Part shown: positions 16,178-24,604 of the stretch, piece by piece
Layout: each line of letters opens with the position of its first letter
Numbering within the stretch: the stretch's first letter is position 1
From: Flavobacteriaceae bacterium 3519-10
Lineage (GTDB): Bacteria; Bacteroidota; Bacteroidia; Flavobacteriales; Weeksellaceae
Reading direction: 5' to 3'
NCBI GenBank assembly: GCA_000023725.1
Contig: CP001673.1
Coordinates: 1,436,342-1,500,341, forward strand
Length of the DNA stretch: 64,000 nt
The notes under the pieces: generated by a model
Databases searched by the model: none
What the model was told of the DNA's origin: nothing
The model's input: the letters and a program-made list of their open reading frames with translations, nothing else
Translations under genes and position numbers: made by a program

Positions 16178-16754
16178 ATTGCGGCTGAATTTATAAAGAG
16201 ATTCTTTTAAAAGTAGAAAACATTCATATAATGCCTTGAAACTTTTGTGTAACCAGAAGGTTTCTTTAGTTGAGACTGATCCTTTGTTCTTATTATACAT
16301 CGTTTAATGGAACAGGCTTCAGATTGTTAAAATGTTTTATTTATCGTGCGATGTCCGGCGCTGATGTTTTTAAATTTTATTTTAGTTGATCCATCATAAA
16401 CAACCTTAAAAAACTAATCCAATTTAACATAATATAAATTATAGGACTTTTTTAATTTCGTGAGAAGATACCTATATAGTCATTTAGTTTTTCCCCTCGA
16501 CTTAAACCGACGCCATTACGTCCACAAAAGGAAATATTTCACCCGCGACAAACTTAGTTTCTTAAAAACTGTACTGCAAATTCCTTTTCAAATCAGTATT
16601 AGTATTGAACCCGCAGCTATCCGGATAAGCTACAAAAAGCAAATCATCCATACTTTTCACGACAGAAAATTGTATCTTTCATCATCTTAAGTTCCTCACA
16701 GAAGCAATTTCGCAGGAAAATCAGTAACTTTCAATTACAATTCAAAATAAAAAC
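16178..16754. other. AT-rich intergenic stretch with no convincing gene
   Basis: About 580 bases between the S9 terminator and the next lipoprotein gene. A GTG-initiated 76-codon frame at 16460-16690 exists, but its product resembles nothing I know and codon use looks random, so I do not call it. TAACTTTC at about 16724-16731 is a possible -7 element for the lipoprotein. No tRNA, inverted repeat pair or mobile-element end was seen. Confidence 0.5.
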
Positions 16755-17267
16755 ATGAAGAATATTATCCTTAGTGCACTGTCCGTATTTTTTATTTTAA
16801 GCTGCGATAAAAAATCAACTGAAATAACCGACCTTGAGTCAACAGCAACCGATTCTGTGGTGGTACCGGAGACCAACGAACCTGTGGAATCTTCTACCCT
16901 GCAAACCTGCTATGTGGCAGTTTCCGGCAAAGATTCGGTTTTTGTGTCGTTAGATGATAACCTGGGGACCATCATTGGTAAAATGCGTTATAAAAACTTC
17001 GAAAAAGACAGTTCGTTTGGTGATGTATCCGGTACGCAAAATGGCGATACACTGAAGCTTAACTATGTTTTTCAAGCTGAAGGTACCACTTCGGACCGTG
17101 AAATATACTTCCTGCGTAAAGACGGCAACCTGATTGAAGGTATTGGTGAGCACAATGTTGATGCCGATAAAGACACCTACGCAGATGCTGGAAAACTGAA
17201 ATTTGAAGGCCATACGCTAAAACCCGTTGACTGTACGGATTTCGATAAAAAATTTGTGATTAAATAA
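16755..17267 (+). CDS. Lipoprotein of unknown function
   Basis: A 170-residue lipoprotein. The signal peptide ends in the lipobox FILSC with Cys17 as lipidation site, followed by Asp-Lys-Lys and a Ser/Thr/Glu-rich linker up to about residue 48. The rest (about 50-170) is a compact predominantly beta domain with alternating Lys/Asp/Gly and a C-terminal Cys (VDCTDF). That Cys may pair with the one at the start of the domain (LQTCYVAV). I do not recognise the family. The stop is 15 bases before the NrtR-like regulator, so the two genes are likely co-transcribed. Confidence 0.8.
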   Translation: MKNIILSALSVFFILSCDKKSTEITDLESTATDSVVVPETNEPVESSTLQTCYVAVSGKDSVFVSLDDNLGTIIGKMRYKNFEKDSSFGDVSGTQNGDTLKLNYVFQAEGTTSDREIYFLRKDGNLIEGIGEHNVDADKDTYADAGKLKFEGHTLKPVDCTDFDKKFVIK

Positions 17268-17282
17268 GAAGATTTACAAAGT

Positions 17283-18026
17283 ATGAAAGCGGACGACAGC
17301 AAAAACAAACAGAGCCTTGAAGATCTTCTCAATACGCGCGAATTTGTTGAGCATATTTCTGTGGACTGTGCTATATTCGGTCTTGACGATGGCGTTATGA
17401 AAGTTCTGCTTCTGAAGTACCATGAGGTCGACATGTGGTCTTTGCCCGGCGGTTTTGTATTCACCGACGAAGATCTGGACGAGGCGGCAGCGCGTGTACT
17501 TTTCGAACGCACAACGTTATCCAATGTTTTCCTTGAGCAGTTTCACACTTTTGGCGGCAAAAACCGCACGGATAATAATACGCACCAAACCCTTTTAAAA
17601 ACTAAAAATATCGAAGTTCCGCGCGACCACTGGATCTTCCAGCGCTTTATCACCGTTGGTTATTGCAGCCTTATCGATTTTTCACTCGCGGATGTTTTTC
17701 CCGACACTGTAAACGAAACCTGCGCGTGGTTTGATGTGACAAAGCTTCCGGCAATGGCGTTCGATCACGATCGCATTATTGAAAAAGGGCTTGCACACAT
17801 CAGAAAAAACATTGATACCCAGATTGTTGCAAGCAAACTTCTGCCCGAAAAGTTTACGATGAAACAGCTGCAGACCGTTTACGAAACCGTGTTGGGCGAA
17901 AAATTCCGCAGGAATAATTTCCAGCGTAAAATTCTTGGCTTCAATTCTCTTGAACGCCTCGAGAAATTTTTTGATGGGTCCGCTAACAAAGCGCCCTATC
18001 TGTATAGGTTTGTCGATAATAAATAA
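17283..18026 (+). CDS. NrtR-like transcriptional regulator (degenerate Nudix domain plus winged helix)
   Basis: 247 residues with an N-terminal Nudix fold (about 20-155) and a C-terminal winged-helix DNA-binding domain (about 165-235; KFTMKQLQTVYE, FRRNNFQRKILG), the layout of the NrtR family that senses a nucleotide or sugar-related ligand. The Nudix box region (GGFVFTDEDLDEAAARVLFE) lacks the catalytic REuxEE glutamates, which fits a sensor rather than a hydrolase. In Bacteroidota such proteins control NAD or sugar-use genes; the target here is unknown because no catabolic cluster is adjacent. It is probably co-transcribed with the lipoprotein upstream. Confidence 0.88.
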   Translation: MKADDSKNKQSLEDLLNTREFVEHISVDCAIFGLDDGVMKVLLLKYHEVDMWSLPGGFVFTDEDLDEAAARVLFERTTLSNVFLEQFHTFGGKNRTDNNTHQTLLKTKNIEVPRDHWIFQRFITVGYCSLIDFSLADVFPDTVNETCAWFDVTKLPAMAFDHDRIIEKGLAHIRKNIDTQIVASKLLPEKFTMKQLQTVYETVLGEKFRRNNFQRKILGFNSLERLEKFFDGSANKAPYLYRFVDNK

Positions 18027-18104
18027 ACACTTTCTGTCTTTTATTTTGCCTTAAAATTTCGTCATCACCCCAAAAAATCATACTTTTAGCGAAACTAAAT
18101 TACT

Positions 18105-19286
18105 ATGTCGTACTACCCGCTCACGAGCATTCCCGATTATTTTTTAATGGACGGACTGTTGTCTGAAGAACACAAATTAATCCGACAGTCGGTGCGTGAT
18201 TGGGTAGAAAGTTTCGTGATGCCGAAGATTGACGGTGCTGCCCAGGATCACACAGATATCCCAGGACTGATGCAGGAATTGGGTAAAATTGGGGCGCTGG
18301 GACCTTACATTTCCGAAGAATACGGCGGTGCCGGTCTCGACCAGATTTCATACGGAATAATCATGCAGGAACTCGAACGGGGCGATTCTGCGGTGCGCTC
18401 GGCAGCTTCCGTACAAAGTTCACTTGTAATGTTTCCGATTAATGAATTCGGTTCTGAAGAACAGAAAAGAAAATATTTACCTAAACTCGCAACCGGCGAA
18501 ATGATTGGCGCTTTCGGACTTACCGAGCCTAATCACGGGTCCGATCCTGGCGCGATGGAAACGCATTTCGAAGACAAAGGCGACCATTATTTACTCAATG
18601 GAGCCAAAATGTGGATCACCAATGCCCCACTCTGCGACATCGCTGTGGTTTGGGCTAAAAATGAGCAGGGAAAAGTGCAGGGAATGATTGTTGAGCGTGG
18701 CTTCGAAGGATTTACCACACCCGAAACACACAACAAATGGAGCCTTCGCGCTTCGAAAACAGGCGAGCTGGTTTTTAATGACGTTAAAATTCCTAAAGAA
18801 AATATACTTCCGAATGTAATCGGTTTAAAAGGTCCGCTGTCTTGCCTTAATTCAGCGCGTTACGGTATTTCGTGGGGCGTAATCGGTGCTGCGATCGACT
18901 GCTACTGCACGGCGCTGCAATATTCAAAGGAAAGAAAACAGTTCGGTAAACCAATCGCGTCTTTCCAGCTGCAGCAAAAGAAACTTGCTGAATTTCTAAC
19001 AGAAATCACCAAATCGCAGTTGCTTTGTCTGCAACTTGGGAATTTGAAAAATGACCACAAAGCTTCACCTGCACAAATTTCGATGGCCAAGAGAAATAAT
19101 GTGAAAATGGCGATCGAAATTGCACGGGAATCCAGACAAATGCTTGGCGGAATGGGCATTATGGGTGAATTTCCGATGATGCGTCACGCAGCAAACCTCG
19201 AATCTGTAATTACTTACGAAGGAACGCACGATATTCATCTGCTCATCACAGGGATGGATGTTACCGGGATCAACGCTTTCGGATAA
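18105..19286 (+). CDS. Acyl-CoA dehydrogenase, glutaryl-CoA dehydrogenase type
   Basis: An FAD enzyme of 393 residues that most resembles glutaryl-CoA dehydrogenase, which oxidises and decarboxylates glutaryl-CoA to crotonyl-CoA in lysine and tryptophan breakdown. Seen: FAD/substrate motif GAFGLTEPNHGSDPG (about 140), W-I-T-N in the flavin site, RKQFGKPIASFQLQQ (about 285), GGMGIMGEFP, and the catalytic-base segment ITYEGTHDIHLLITG with Glu near 375. The TYEGTHDIH context is typical of that subgroup. It is cytoplasmic and monocistronic, with a strong terminator after it. Confidence 0.92.
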   Translation: MSYYPLTSIPDYFLMDGLLSEEHKLIRQSVRDWVESFVMPKIDGAAQDHTDIPGLMQELGKIGALGPYISEEYGGAGLDQISYGIIMQELERGDSAVRSAASVQSSLVMFPINEFGSEEQKRKYLPKLATGEMIGAFGLTEPNHGSDPGAMETHFEDKGDHYLLNGAKMWITNAPLCDIAVVWAKNEQGKVQGMIVERGFEGFTTPETHNKWSLRASKTGELVFNDVKIPKENILPNVIGLKGPLSCLNSARYGISWGVIGAAIDCYCTALQYSKERKQFGKPIASFQLQQKKLAEFLTEITKSQLLCLQLGNLKNDHKASPAQISMAKRNNVKMAIEIARESRQMLGGMGIMGEFPMMRHAANLESVITYEGTHDIHLLITGMDVTGINAFG

Positions 19287-19307
19287 GAATATCATCAACA
19301 GACCACA

Positions 19308-19337
19308 AACCTTCCGCAGATCCGGAAGGTTTTTTTT
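19308..19337 (+). terminator. Rho-independent terminator after the acyl-CoA dehydrogenase
   Basis: AACCTTCCG (19308-19316) pairs with CGGAAGGTT (19323-19331), followed by a T run to 19337. It reaches into the last codons of the convergent nuclease gene. Confidence 0.9.
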
Positions 19338-22071
19338 AGCTGTTTCCCCACGAAACTTTTGCTTCCTCTACAAACTCGTTTTCAGGATTTAATATGTCGA
19401 GAATTACATTGCCTACAGCTTTCATAGGTAATGTAAGATTAGCCTCAGAAATATCGTAATCGCCGAATATACAAAGGTTCTGCACACCTTTATTTACTTC
19501 CGCAAAACTCCAGATGCCGCACTGCACCGAACGATCAGGCAAAACGTTGGTCTTCAGCACTGAATACGCGTAAATGCTGAGCTGCAGGGCCTGCTTATAA
19601 TCTTCCCTGAAAAACAGACGCTGAAGTTTTTCTTCATCTTCGGCCTTTTTGGGTGCAGAAATAGAAAGGTTTTTTGTCTTTGCAGTTTTAAAGTCAATTA
19701 TTCGCACGGTGCCGTTCAGCCGGTCAATCCGGTCGATAAAACCGTAGAAACCTACCCGATCTTTTTTTTCTTCATCCAGAAAATATTCTGCCTGATCAAA
19801 CTTGCCTTCCACACCGATGATTTCAAGTGTATTACCCCCGGCAACGAGTTTCCGGTCGTACTCTACAACACCGCGCACCACTCTTTCGGCGATGGATTTA
19901 TGGATGAAATTCATGCCGTTCTGATAAAACTCAATCTGATGATTAAGTTTTTCAATTGCGTGATCCAAAGCTTCGACAATATTCTGATCCGTAAGGTCTA
20001 AATCTTTTACTGTGAGCGTTTTACCGACGAATTTTTCGTAAATATCCTGAAGTGCATAATGAACGAGATTTCCATAACTCCGCTGCGACAGTTCCTCCTC
20101 CATTTCGTCGGCCTCACGCGTATTAAGTATTTTATTCAGATAAAAATCCGCAGGATTATAGATGTAAGATGTGAGATGTGAAGCCGAAATGCGAGCTTTC
20201 CAGGCCTCAAGTATTTCGATAACTTTGGGTGTTTTGGCGATGTGCATCGGTTTCTGCAGAATCGGGTCGGCGGCATTTTCAATTATTACATTAGTGATCT
20301 GATGATGTCGGTCCTCAATTTCCATCTGAGTGATGAAGCGGCTTTTTTCACCCGTGTTCACACCGGAATTTAGTGCGTTAAACAGAAGATGAACATTTTG
20401 TGACTCCTGGATCAAACGGTAATAGTGATAGGCATAGATACTGTCGTTTTCGAGAAATGTATGAAGATTGAAATGCCGGCGGATATCGAAAGGCAGATAG
20501 GTGTTCTGTGTATTTCCGAGTGGCAGTTTGCCTTCGTTGGCAGAAAGCAAAATAATGTTCTCGAAATTCAGAAGCCGGGTTTCGAGAAGGCCCATAACCT
20601 GCAATCCTTCAAGTGGTTCACCCTGAAAATCAATAGTTTCCGAATTAACCAGTTGGTTGATTAATACTTCTAGAGTTTCCATCGAAACAGGAAATGAGTA
20701 CGGTGAAATTTGGTTTTTAATGATCCTGAAACTTTTCTCGAAATGTGAGATATTCTCGTACGCAATATCGTCGAGATCACCGAATTTAAGTTCGTAGCAG
20801 TACGCGATAAGCAGATCCAGATACGCGGAAACTGAGCTAGCTTTCTGGAAAAGGTTCAGATAGGAAAGATCTGCAAGATATTCGTTGAGCTGTTTTTTTG
20901 AAATATAGATAATGTTTCTTTGCTCAATTTTAGTTTTAAATTCTGCAACCGTTTTACTGTCGCTTTCATCATTTGGAAGCTCCTCCAGCACTGCCAAAAC
21001 ATCATTATAATAATAAGACGAATCCTTTTGCGCGAGTTGTTTCTGAAGGTAAAACAGCCTTTTCATTGCATTGCTGAACGCCAGGTTTTTTAGTGGGAAA
21101 CCCATCGTGATATTTAACCTCTCGGCTGAACTCAAAGCGTCCAAAGTTGCGGGAAGCAGATTTTCGTCGAGAAGCACCACCGCAGTTTTTGAAAGATCAG
21201 CACTGCCGATATCCGCAAAAATTTCGGGCAGCACCTTAGCCTGCGAAATATTGCCCGAAACCTCGTACACTTTTATATTTTTCTGCTGCTCAAAATCTTT
21301 TTCGATCCAACGGAAAGGCCGGCTGTCATTAAATTCTTTCCATGTTTTGTGGTTGCGCAAAAATTTTCCGGCTTCCTGCCTTTCGTCATTCATATAATAT
21401 TCGTCAGCCTGAAAAAAGCATTGTGCTTTATCCCATTGCAGCAGATTTTTCACCAGCTTTTCTTCTACAGGCGTAAACGCATTGAACCCACAAAACACAA
21501 AGTTAAGTTCGGTGTTCTGTGCGAAACTTTCAATTTTTTCCCTGGCCGCTTCGTGAATCATGCCTGAAGTTGCCCAGTTTTTTTCCTGCAGTTTCTGCTT
21601 GAGCAACGGTATAAAAATGTTCATTCTCTGCCAGAAATTCAGGTTTTTGCGGCGCGGAGTTTCATCGGAATCCCCTAAATTTTCGGCCCAGTTTTTAATC
21701 CGCTCTTCGCTGAACATATATTCCAGCACGGCGGCATCGCTTTCGGAAAATTTAAGAATATCATCCCAGTCTTTAAGCAAGGTGGGAAACCATTTCAGAA
21801 ACGTGGCAAAATCTTCCGATGGATGCACCGTCCGGTAAACCTCGAATGCGAACAGCCACAACGCAACTCCCTGCACTTTAGCCTTGCCCGACAGCTCGCC
21901 GATAAGGTCTTCGATCGTGAAAAAATTAGGCAGAAAGCCCGAATACTGCTTCTCTCTGAGAATTTTCTTAATGAATACAATCGGGCGTTTGCCCGGCAGA
22001 ACAATATTAAATTGCGATAAGTCAGCGTTTTGCGATAACAGCTCGCTCACGATTTTAGTAAGAAACTTCAT
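19336..22071 (-). CDS. AddB-like PD-(D/E)XK nuclease protein
   Basis: A 911-residue protein with the organisation of AddB-type double-strand break repair subunits: an inactive helicase-like N-terminal region (about 1-620) and a C-terminal PD-(D/E)XK nuclease domain (about 650-900). Seen: nuclease-core segments GFYGFIDRIDRL and RIIDFKTAK (Asp and Asp-x-Lys near 800-815), a QLSIYAYSV helix, and SHLTSYIYNPADFYLNKIL at the start of the nuclease domain. The N-terminus (LPGKRPIVFIKK) has no classical Walker A, as in AddB. Its partner AddA helicase is not in this window. Iron-sulfur cysteines are not evident. It would act in recombinational repair of broken DNA ends. Confidence 0.87.
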   Translation of the reverse strand: MKFLTKIVSELLSQNADLSQFNIVLPGKRPIVFIKKILREKQYSGFLPNFFTIEDLIGELSGKAKVQGVALWLFAFEVYRTVHPSEDFATFLKWFPTLLKDWDDILKFSESDAAVLEYMFSEERIKNWAENLGDSDETPRRKNLNFWQRMNIFIPLLKQKLQEKNWATSGMIHEAAREKIESFAQNTELNFVFCGFNAFTPVEEKLVKNLLQWDKAQCFFQADEYYMNDERQEAGKFLRNHKTWKEFNDSRPFRWIEKDFEQQKNIKVYEVSGNISQAKVLPEIFADIGSADLSKTAVVLLDENLLPATLDALSSAERLNITMGFPLKNLAFSNAMKRLFYLQKQLAQKDSSYYYNDVLAVLEELPNDESDSKTVAEFKTKIEQRNIIYISKKQLNEYLADLSYLNLFQKASSVSAYLDLLIAYCYELKFGDLDDIAYENISHFEKSFRIIKNQISPYSFPVSMETLEVLINQLVNSETIDFQGEPLEGLQVMGLLETRLLNFENIILLSANEGKLPLGNTQNTYLPFDIRRHFNLHTFLENDSIYAYHYYRLIQESQNVHLLFNALNSGVNTGEKSRFITQMEIEDRHHQITNVIIENAADPILQKPMHIAKTPKVIEILEAWKARISASHLTSYIYNPADFYLNKILNTREADEMEEELSQRSYGNLVHYALQDIYEKFVGKTLTVKDLDLTDQNIVEALDHAIEKLNHQIEFYQNGMNFIHKSIAERVVRGVVEYDRKLVAGGNTLEIIGVEGKFDQAEYFLDEEKKDRVGFYGFIDRIDRLNGTVRIIDFKTAKTKNLSISAPKKAEDEEKLQRLFFREDYKQALQLSIYAYSVLKTNVLPDRSVQCGIWSFAEVNKGVQNLCIFGDYDISEANLTLPMKAVGNVILDILNPENEFVEEAKVSWGNS

Positions 22072-22110
22072 AGTAAATGGAAAGAAGAAAAGTAAGGAAT
22101 TAAAACCGAA

Positions 22111-22141
22111 AAAGCACCGAAACGGTTCATTTCAGTGCTTT
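22111..22141 (-). terminator. Terminator of the small lipoprotein gene
   Basis: AAAGCACCGAAA (22111-22122) and TTTCAGTGCTTT (22130-22141) form a 12-base stem with a seven-base loop, just downstream of the minus-strand gene ending at 22166. Confidence 0.7.
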
Positions 22142-22165
22142 GTTACAATAAAAACAGTGCTTAGC

Positions 22166-22582
22166 CTATTCGACCACGATCGTTTTCTCAAGCCAGATGC
22201 CCTCACCTGCGGAATCTTCACCCGTCCAGAATCGGAAAGTGTAAATGCCGGTTTCCTGTGGCCGGAAATTAATCTGCGACGCGCGTGGCACTTCATCACC
22301 GCAAGTGGCGGAAGTCTTAAATTTGTACGTTGCTACTTCGCGCTGAAGCGGCGCAACGTGTGCATAATCATAACCATAAAAACCTTCGCACTGCGCGCTG
22401 TAGGTGGAGTACGTTTTAATGGTTTGCGTGGAAAAAACATCCATCGTGTCCTGAGCAATTTTCACACTGTCGATTTTCAGTGGTTCTGTGCTTACAATCT
22501 CATCGCCTTCCAGCCGGTCGTTACAGTTGGTTAATGTAAGAGCCATCACAACCGGAATACAAAATTTAAATATATTTCTCAT
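22166..22582 (-). CDS. Lipoprotein of unknown function
   Basis: 138 residues. The signal peptide ends with LTLTNC, giving lipidated Cys20, followed by Asn-Asp-Arg. The body is a small mostly beta domain with two more cysteines (QCEGFYGYDY and SATCGDE), possibly a disulfide. The C-terminal half (QINFRPQETGIYTFRFWTG) resembles beta-sandwich fragments of surface lipoproteins. I do not recognise a named family. It lies between the AddB-like gene and rsmG, each separated by 55-95 bases. Confidence 0.78.
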   Translation of the reverse strand: MRNIFKFCIPVVMALTLTNCNDRLEGDEIVSTEPLKIDSVKIAQDTMDVFSTQTIKTYSTYSAQCEGFYGYDYAHVAPLQREVATYKFKTSATCGDEVPRASQINFRPQETGIYTFRFWTGEDSAGEGIWLEKTIVVE

Positions 22583-22636
22583 AACAGTTGATTTTTATTT
22601 CCAAAACGGCAACAATAACCGTTTTAGTACGCTTAT

Positions 22637-23272
22637 TTAAGAATTAAAATTTCCTTTAGATAAATATACTACTTTTTTAGTATCGAAAAATTCACCTTCG
22701 AAATAATTTTTAAGTTCAAAAATTTCGGTGTTCAGACCCGAAAGTTCTTCGGATAAATCGCCACCCTTCAGGTACAGCACACCATTGTGTTTTTGGTTGA
22801 TCTGTTCTTTTTCAAACTTACCTTTTAACCAGCGGAGGAAAACCGGCATCTGCGTAACGGCACGGCTTACAATAAAATGAAACTTCCCTTTCAGATCTTC
22901 GGCGCGGCCATGTACAGCGGTTATGTTCTTTAAACCAACACCTTCCGAAACTTCCTTCACTACGGTAATTTTTTTTCCGATAGAATCAATGAGGGTAAAC
23001 TGAACCTGCGGAAATAATATCGCAAGCGGTATCCCCGGGAAGCCACCGCCTGTACCGATGTCGAGCACTTGTGTACCTGGCGCAAACTGCATTACTTTGG
23101 CGATCCCAAGCGAATGCAGGATGTGCTTTTCATACAGAGAATCCATGTCTTTACGTGAAATCACGTTTATTTTTTCGTTCCATTCGCGGTAAAGTCCGTC
23201 AAGTTTTTCAAACTGATTTTTCTGTTCAGCACTAAGTTCGGGAAAATATTTATCGATCAGTTCGGCGTTCAT
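22637..23272 (-). CDS. rsmG: 16S rRNA (guanine(527)-N(7))-methyltransferase
   Basis: Methylates G527 of 16S rRNA with SAM; loss of this modification gives low-level streptomycin resistance in other bacteria. 211 residues, normal length. Seen: NVISRKD and HILHSLGIAK near the N-terminus (about 38-56), the SAM loop LDIGTGGGFPGIPLAI (about 70-85), LIDSIGKK, and the IVSRAVTQMP segment near 134. Upstream it faces the divergent aminotransferase. Confidence 0.97.
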   Translation of the reverse strand: MNAELIDKYFPELSAEQKNQFEKLDGLYREWNEKINVISRKDMDSLYEKHILHSLGIAKVMQFAPGTQVLDIGTGGGFPGIPLAILFPQVQFTLIDSIGKKITVVKEVSEGVGLKNITAVHGRAEDLKGKFHFIVSRAVTQMPVFLRWLKGKFEKEQINQKHNGVLYLKGGDLSEELSGLNTEIFELKNYFEGEFFDTKKVVYLSKGNFNS

Positions 23273-23329
23273 TCCTTAAATTTTGACGCAAATTTAACGA
23301 AAACAAGTCGGGAACATGCAGAAAAAAAT

Positions 23330-23337
23330 TATCTTTG
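23330..23337 (+). promoter_or_regulatory. -7 element of the aminotransferase gene
   Basis: TATCTTTG, an exact TAnnTTTG match. It lies downstream of an in-frame ATG at 23316, which therefore cannot be the start, and 17 bases before the ATG at 23355. Confidence 0.6.
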
Positions 23338-23354
23338 GGAACTTAAGATTTATT

Positions 23355-24554
23355 ATGGAGAAACACGCTGACCGCCTGAGCAGGATGAGTTTTTCGCAGA
23401 CTTTTGTGATGAGCAACAAGGTACGCGAGATGAAGGCAAACGGCATCGACGTCATCAGTCTGACTTTAGGAGAACCCGATTTCGACGTTCCCGCAAACAT
23501 CAAAGAGGCCGCATTCGACGCCATTAACAGCAATTTTAGCCATTACTCGCCCGTACCTGGATTTCTGGATCTGCGCCAGGCAATCTGCGACAAACTGAAG
23601 CGTGACAATAACCTGAGCTATCTTCCCTCACAGATATGCGTGTCTAACGGAGCCAAACAATCTATCCTCAACGTGCTTGCCTCGCTGCTTAATGATGGCG
23701 ACGAAGTGATTCTGCCTGCACCGTTTTGGGTGAGTTATAACGAAATGGTGAAGATGATGGGTGGCCAGCCGGTTATTATCGAAACTTCAATTGAAACGGA
23801 TTTTAAGATGACCGCCGAACAACTCGAAAATGCAATTACTCCGAAAACGAAAATATTGCTGTACAGTTCGCCATGTAATCCTTCAGGAAGCTTTTACACG
23901 TACGAGGAGCTCGAAAAAATTGCAGATGTTGTGGCAAAATATCCGCAGATCACGATTATTTCTGATGAGATTTATGAATACATCAATTATGACGGCAAAC
24001 ACACATCTATCGCAGAGTTTCCCCAGGTTTATGAGCAGACCGCTGTAATCAACGGAATGTCTAAAGCGTTTGCAATGACGGGCTGGAGAATCGGCTATTC
24101 CGCATGCCCGACGTGGCTGGCCACCGGTTGCGAGAAAATTCAGGGACAGATGACGAGCGGCGCCAACACAATGGCACAAAAAGCTTCGGTAACTGCACTG
24201 CAGACTGACCCGTCCGAATATCGTTATATGATCGACAAATTTGCGGAAAGGCGCGAACTTGTGTACGGTCTGATGAAAGAAATTCCGGGATTTTCTGTAA
24301 ATTATCCTGAAGCCGCATTCTATTTCTTTCCGGACATCTCCTATTATATTGGGAAAAGCCTGAACGGAAAAACAATTGGCGACGCCGATGATTTTGCGAT
24401 GTTTTTGCTAGAGAACGCTCACGTTGGATCCGTCGGAGGTGTATCTTTCGGCAACCCTAACTGCATCCGTTTTTCCTATGCAGCCTCAGAAAAAGATCTT
24501 ACAGAAGCGATGCGCAGAATAAAAGACTGCCTCGAAAATGCAACATACACCTAA
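23355..24554 (+). CDS. PLP-dependent aminotransferase, class I (aspartate aminotransferase-like)
   Basis: 399 residues from ATG 23355, chosen because the -7 promoter element lies between this ATG and the upstream one. Fold type I aminotransferase. Seen: SLTLGEPDFD (about 34-43), SNGAKQSI cofactor-phosphate segment, SSPCNPSGSFY with the substrate-binding Asn, SDEIYEYI, the PLP-lysine in NGMSKAFAMTGWRIGY, and a C-terminal RFSYA Arg for the carboxylate. The family transfers amino groups between amino acids and 2-oxo acids, most often aspartate/2-oxoglutarate in this branch; specificity is not certain. It is cytoplasmic and monocistronic. Confidence 0.92.
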   Translation: MEKHADRLSRMSFSQTFVMSNKVREMKANGIDVISLTLGEPDFDVPANIKEAAFDAINSNFSHYSPVPGFLDLRQAICDKLKRDNNLSYLPSQICVSNGAKQSILNVLASLLNDGDEVILPAPFWVSYNEMVKMMGGQPVIIETSIETDFKMTAEQLENAITPKTKILLYSSPCNPSGSFYTYEELEKIADVVAKYPQITIISDEIYEYINYDGKHTSIAEFPQVYEQTAVINGMSKAFAMTGWRIGYSACPTWLATGCEKIQGQMTSGANTMAQKASVTALQTDPSEYRYMIDKFAERRELVYGLMKEIPGFSVNYPEAAFYFFPDISYYIGKSLNGKTIGDADDFAMFLLENAHVGSVGGVSFGNPNCIRFSYAASEKDLTEAMRRIKDCLENATYT

Positions 24555-24557
24555 AAA

Positions 24558-24585
24558 AAACGGTCCGGAAAATTCCGGACCGTTT
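24558..24585. terminator. Bidirectional hairpin between convergent genes
   Basis: AAACGGTCCGGAA (24558-24570) and TTCCGGACCGTTT (24573-24585) form a perfect 13-base stem between the aminotransferase and the convergent DUF164 gene. Confidence 0.8.
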
Positions 24586-24604
24586 CTGGGTATTTTAAGA
24601 AAGA

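Noticed and set aside
16460-16690. GTG-initiated 76-codon frame in the long intergenic stretch
   Set aside because: No recognisable product, no ribosome site, no neighbouring context; likely chance in AT-rich DNA.
23316-23354. Upstream ATG of the aminotransferase gene
   Set aside because: The -7 promoter element TATCTTTG lies after this ATG, so it is not in the transcript.
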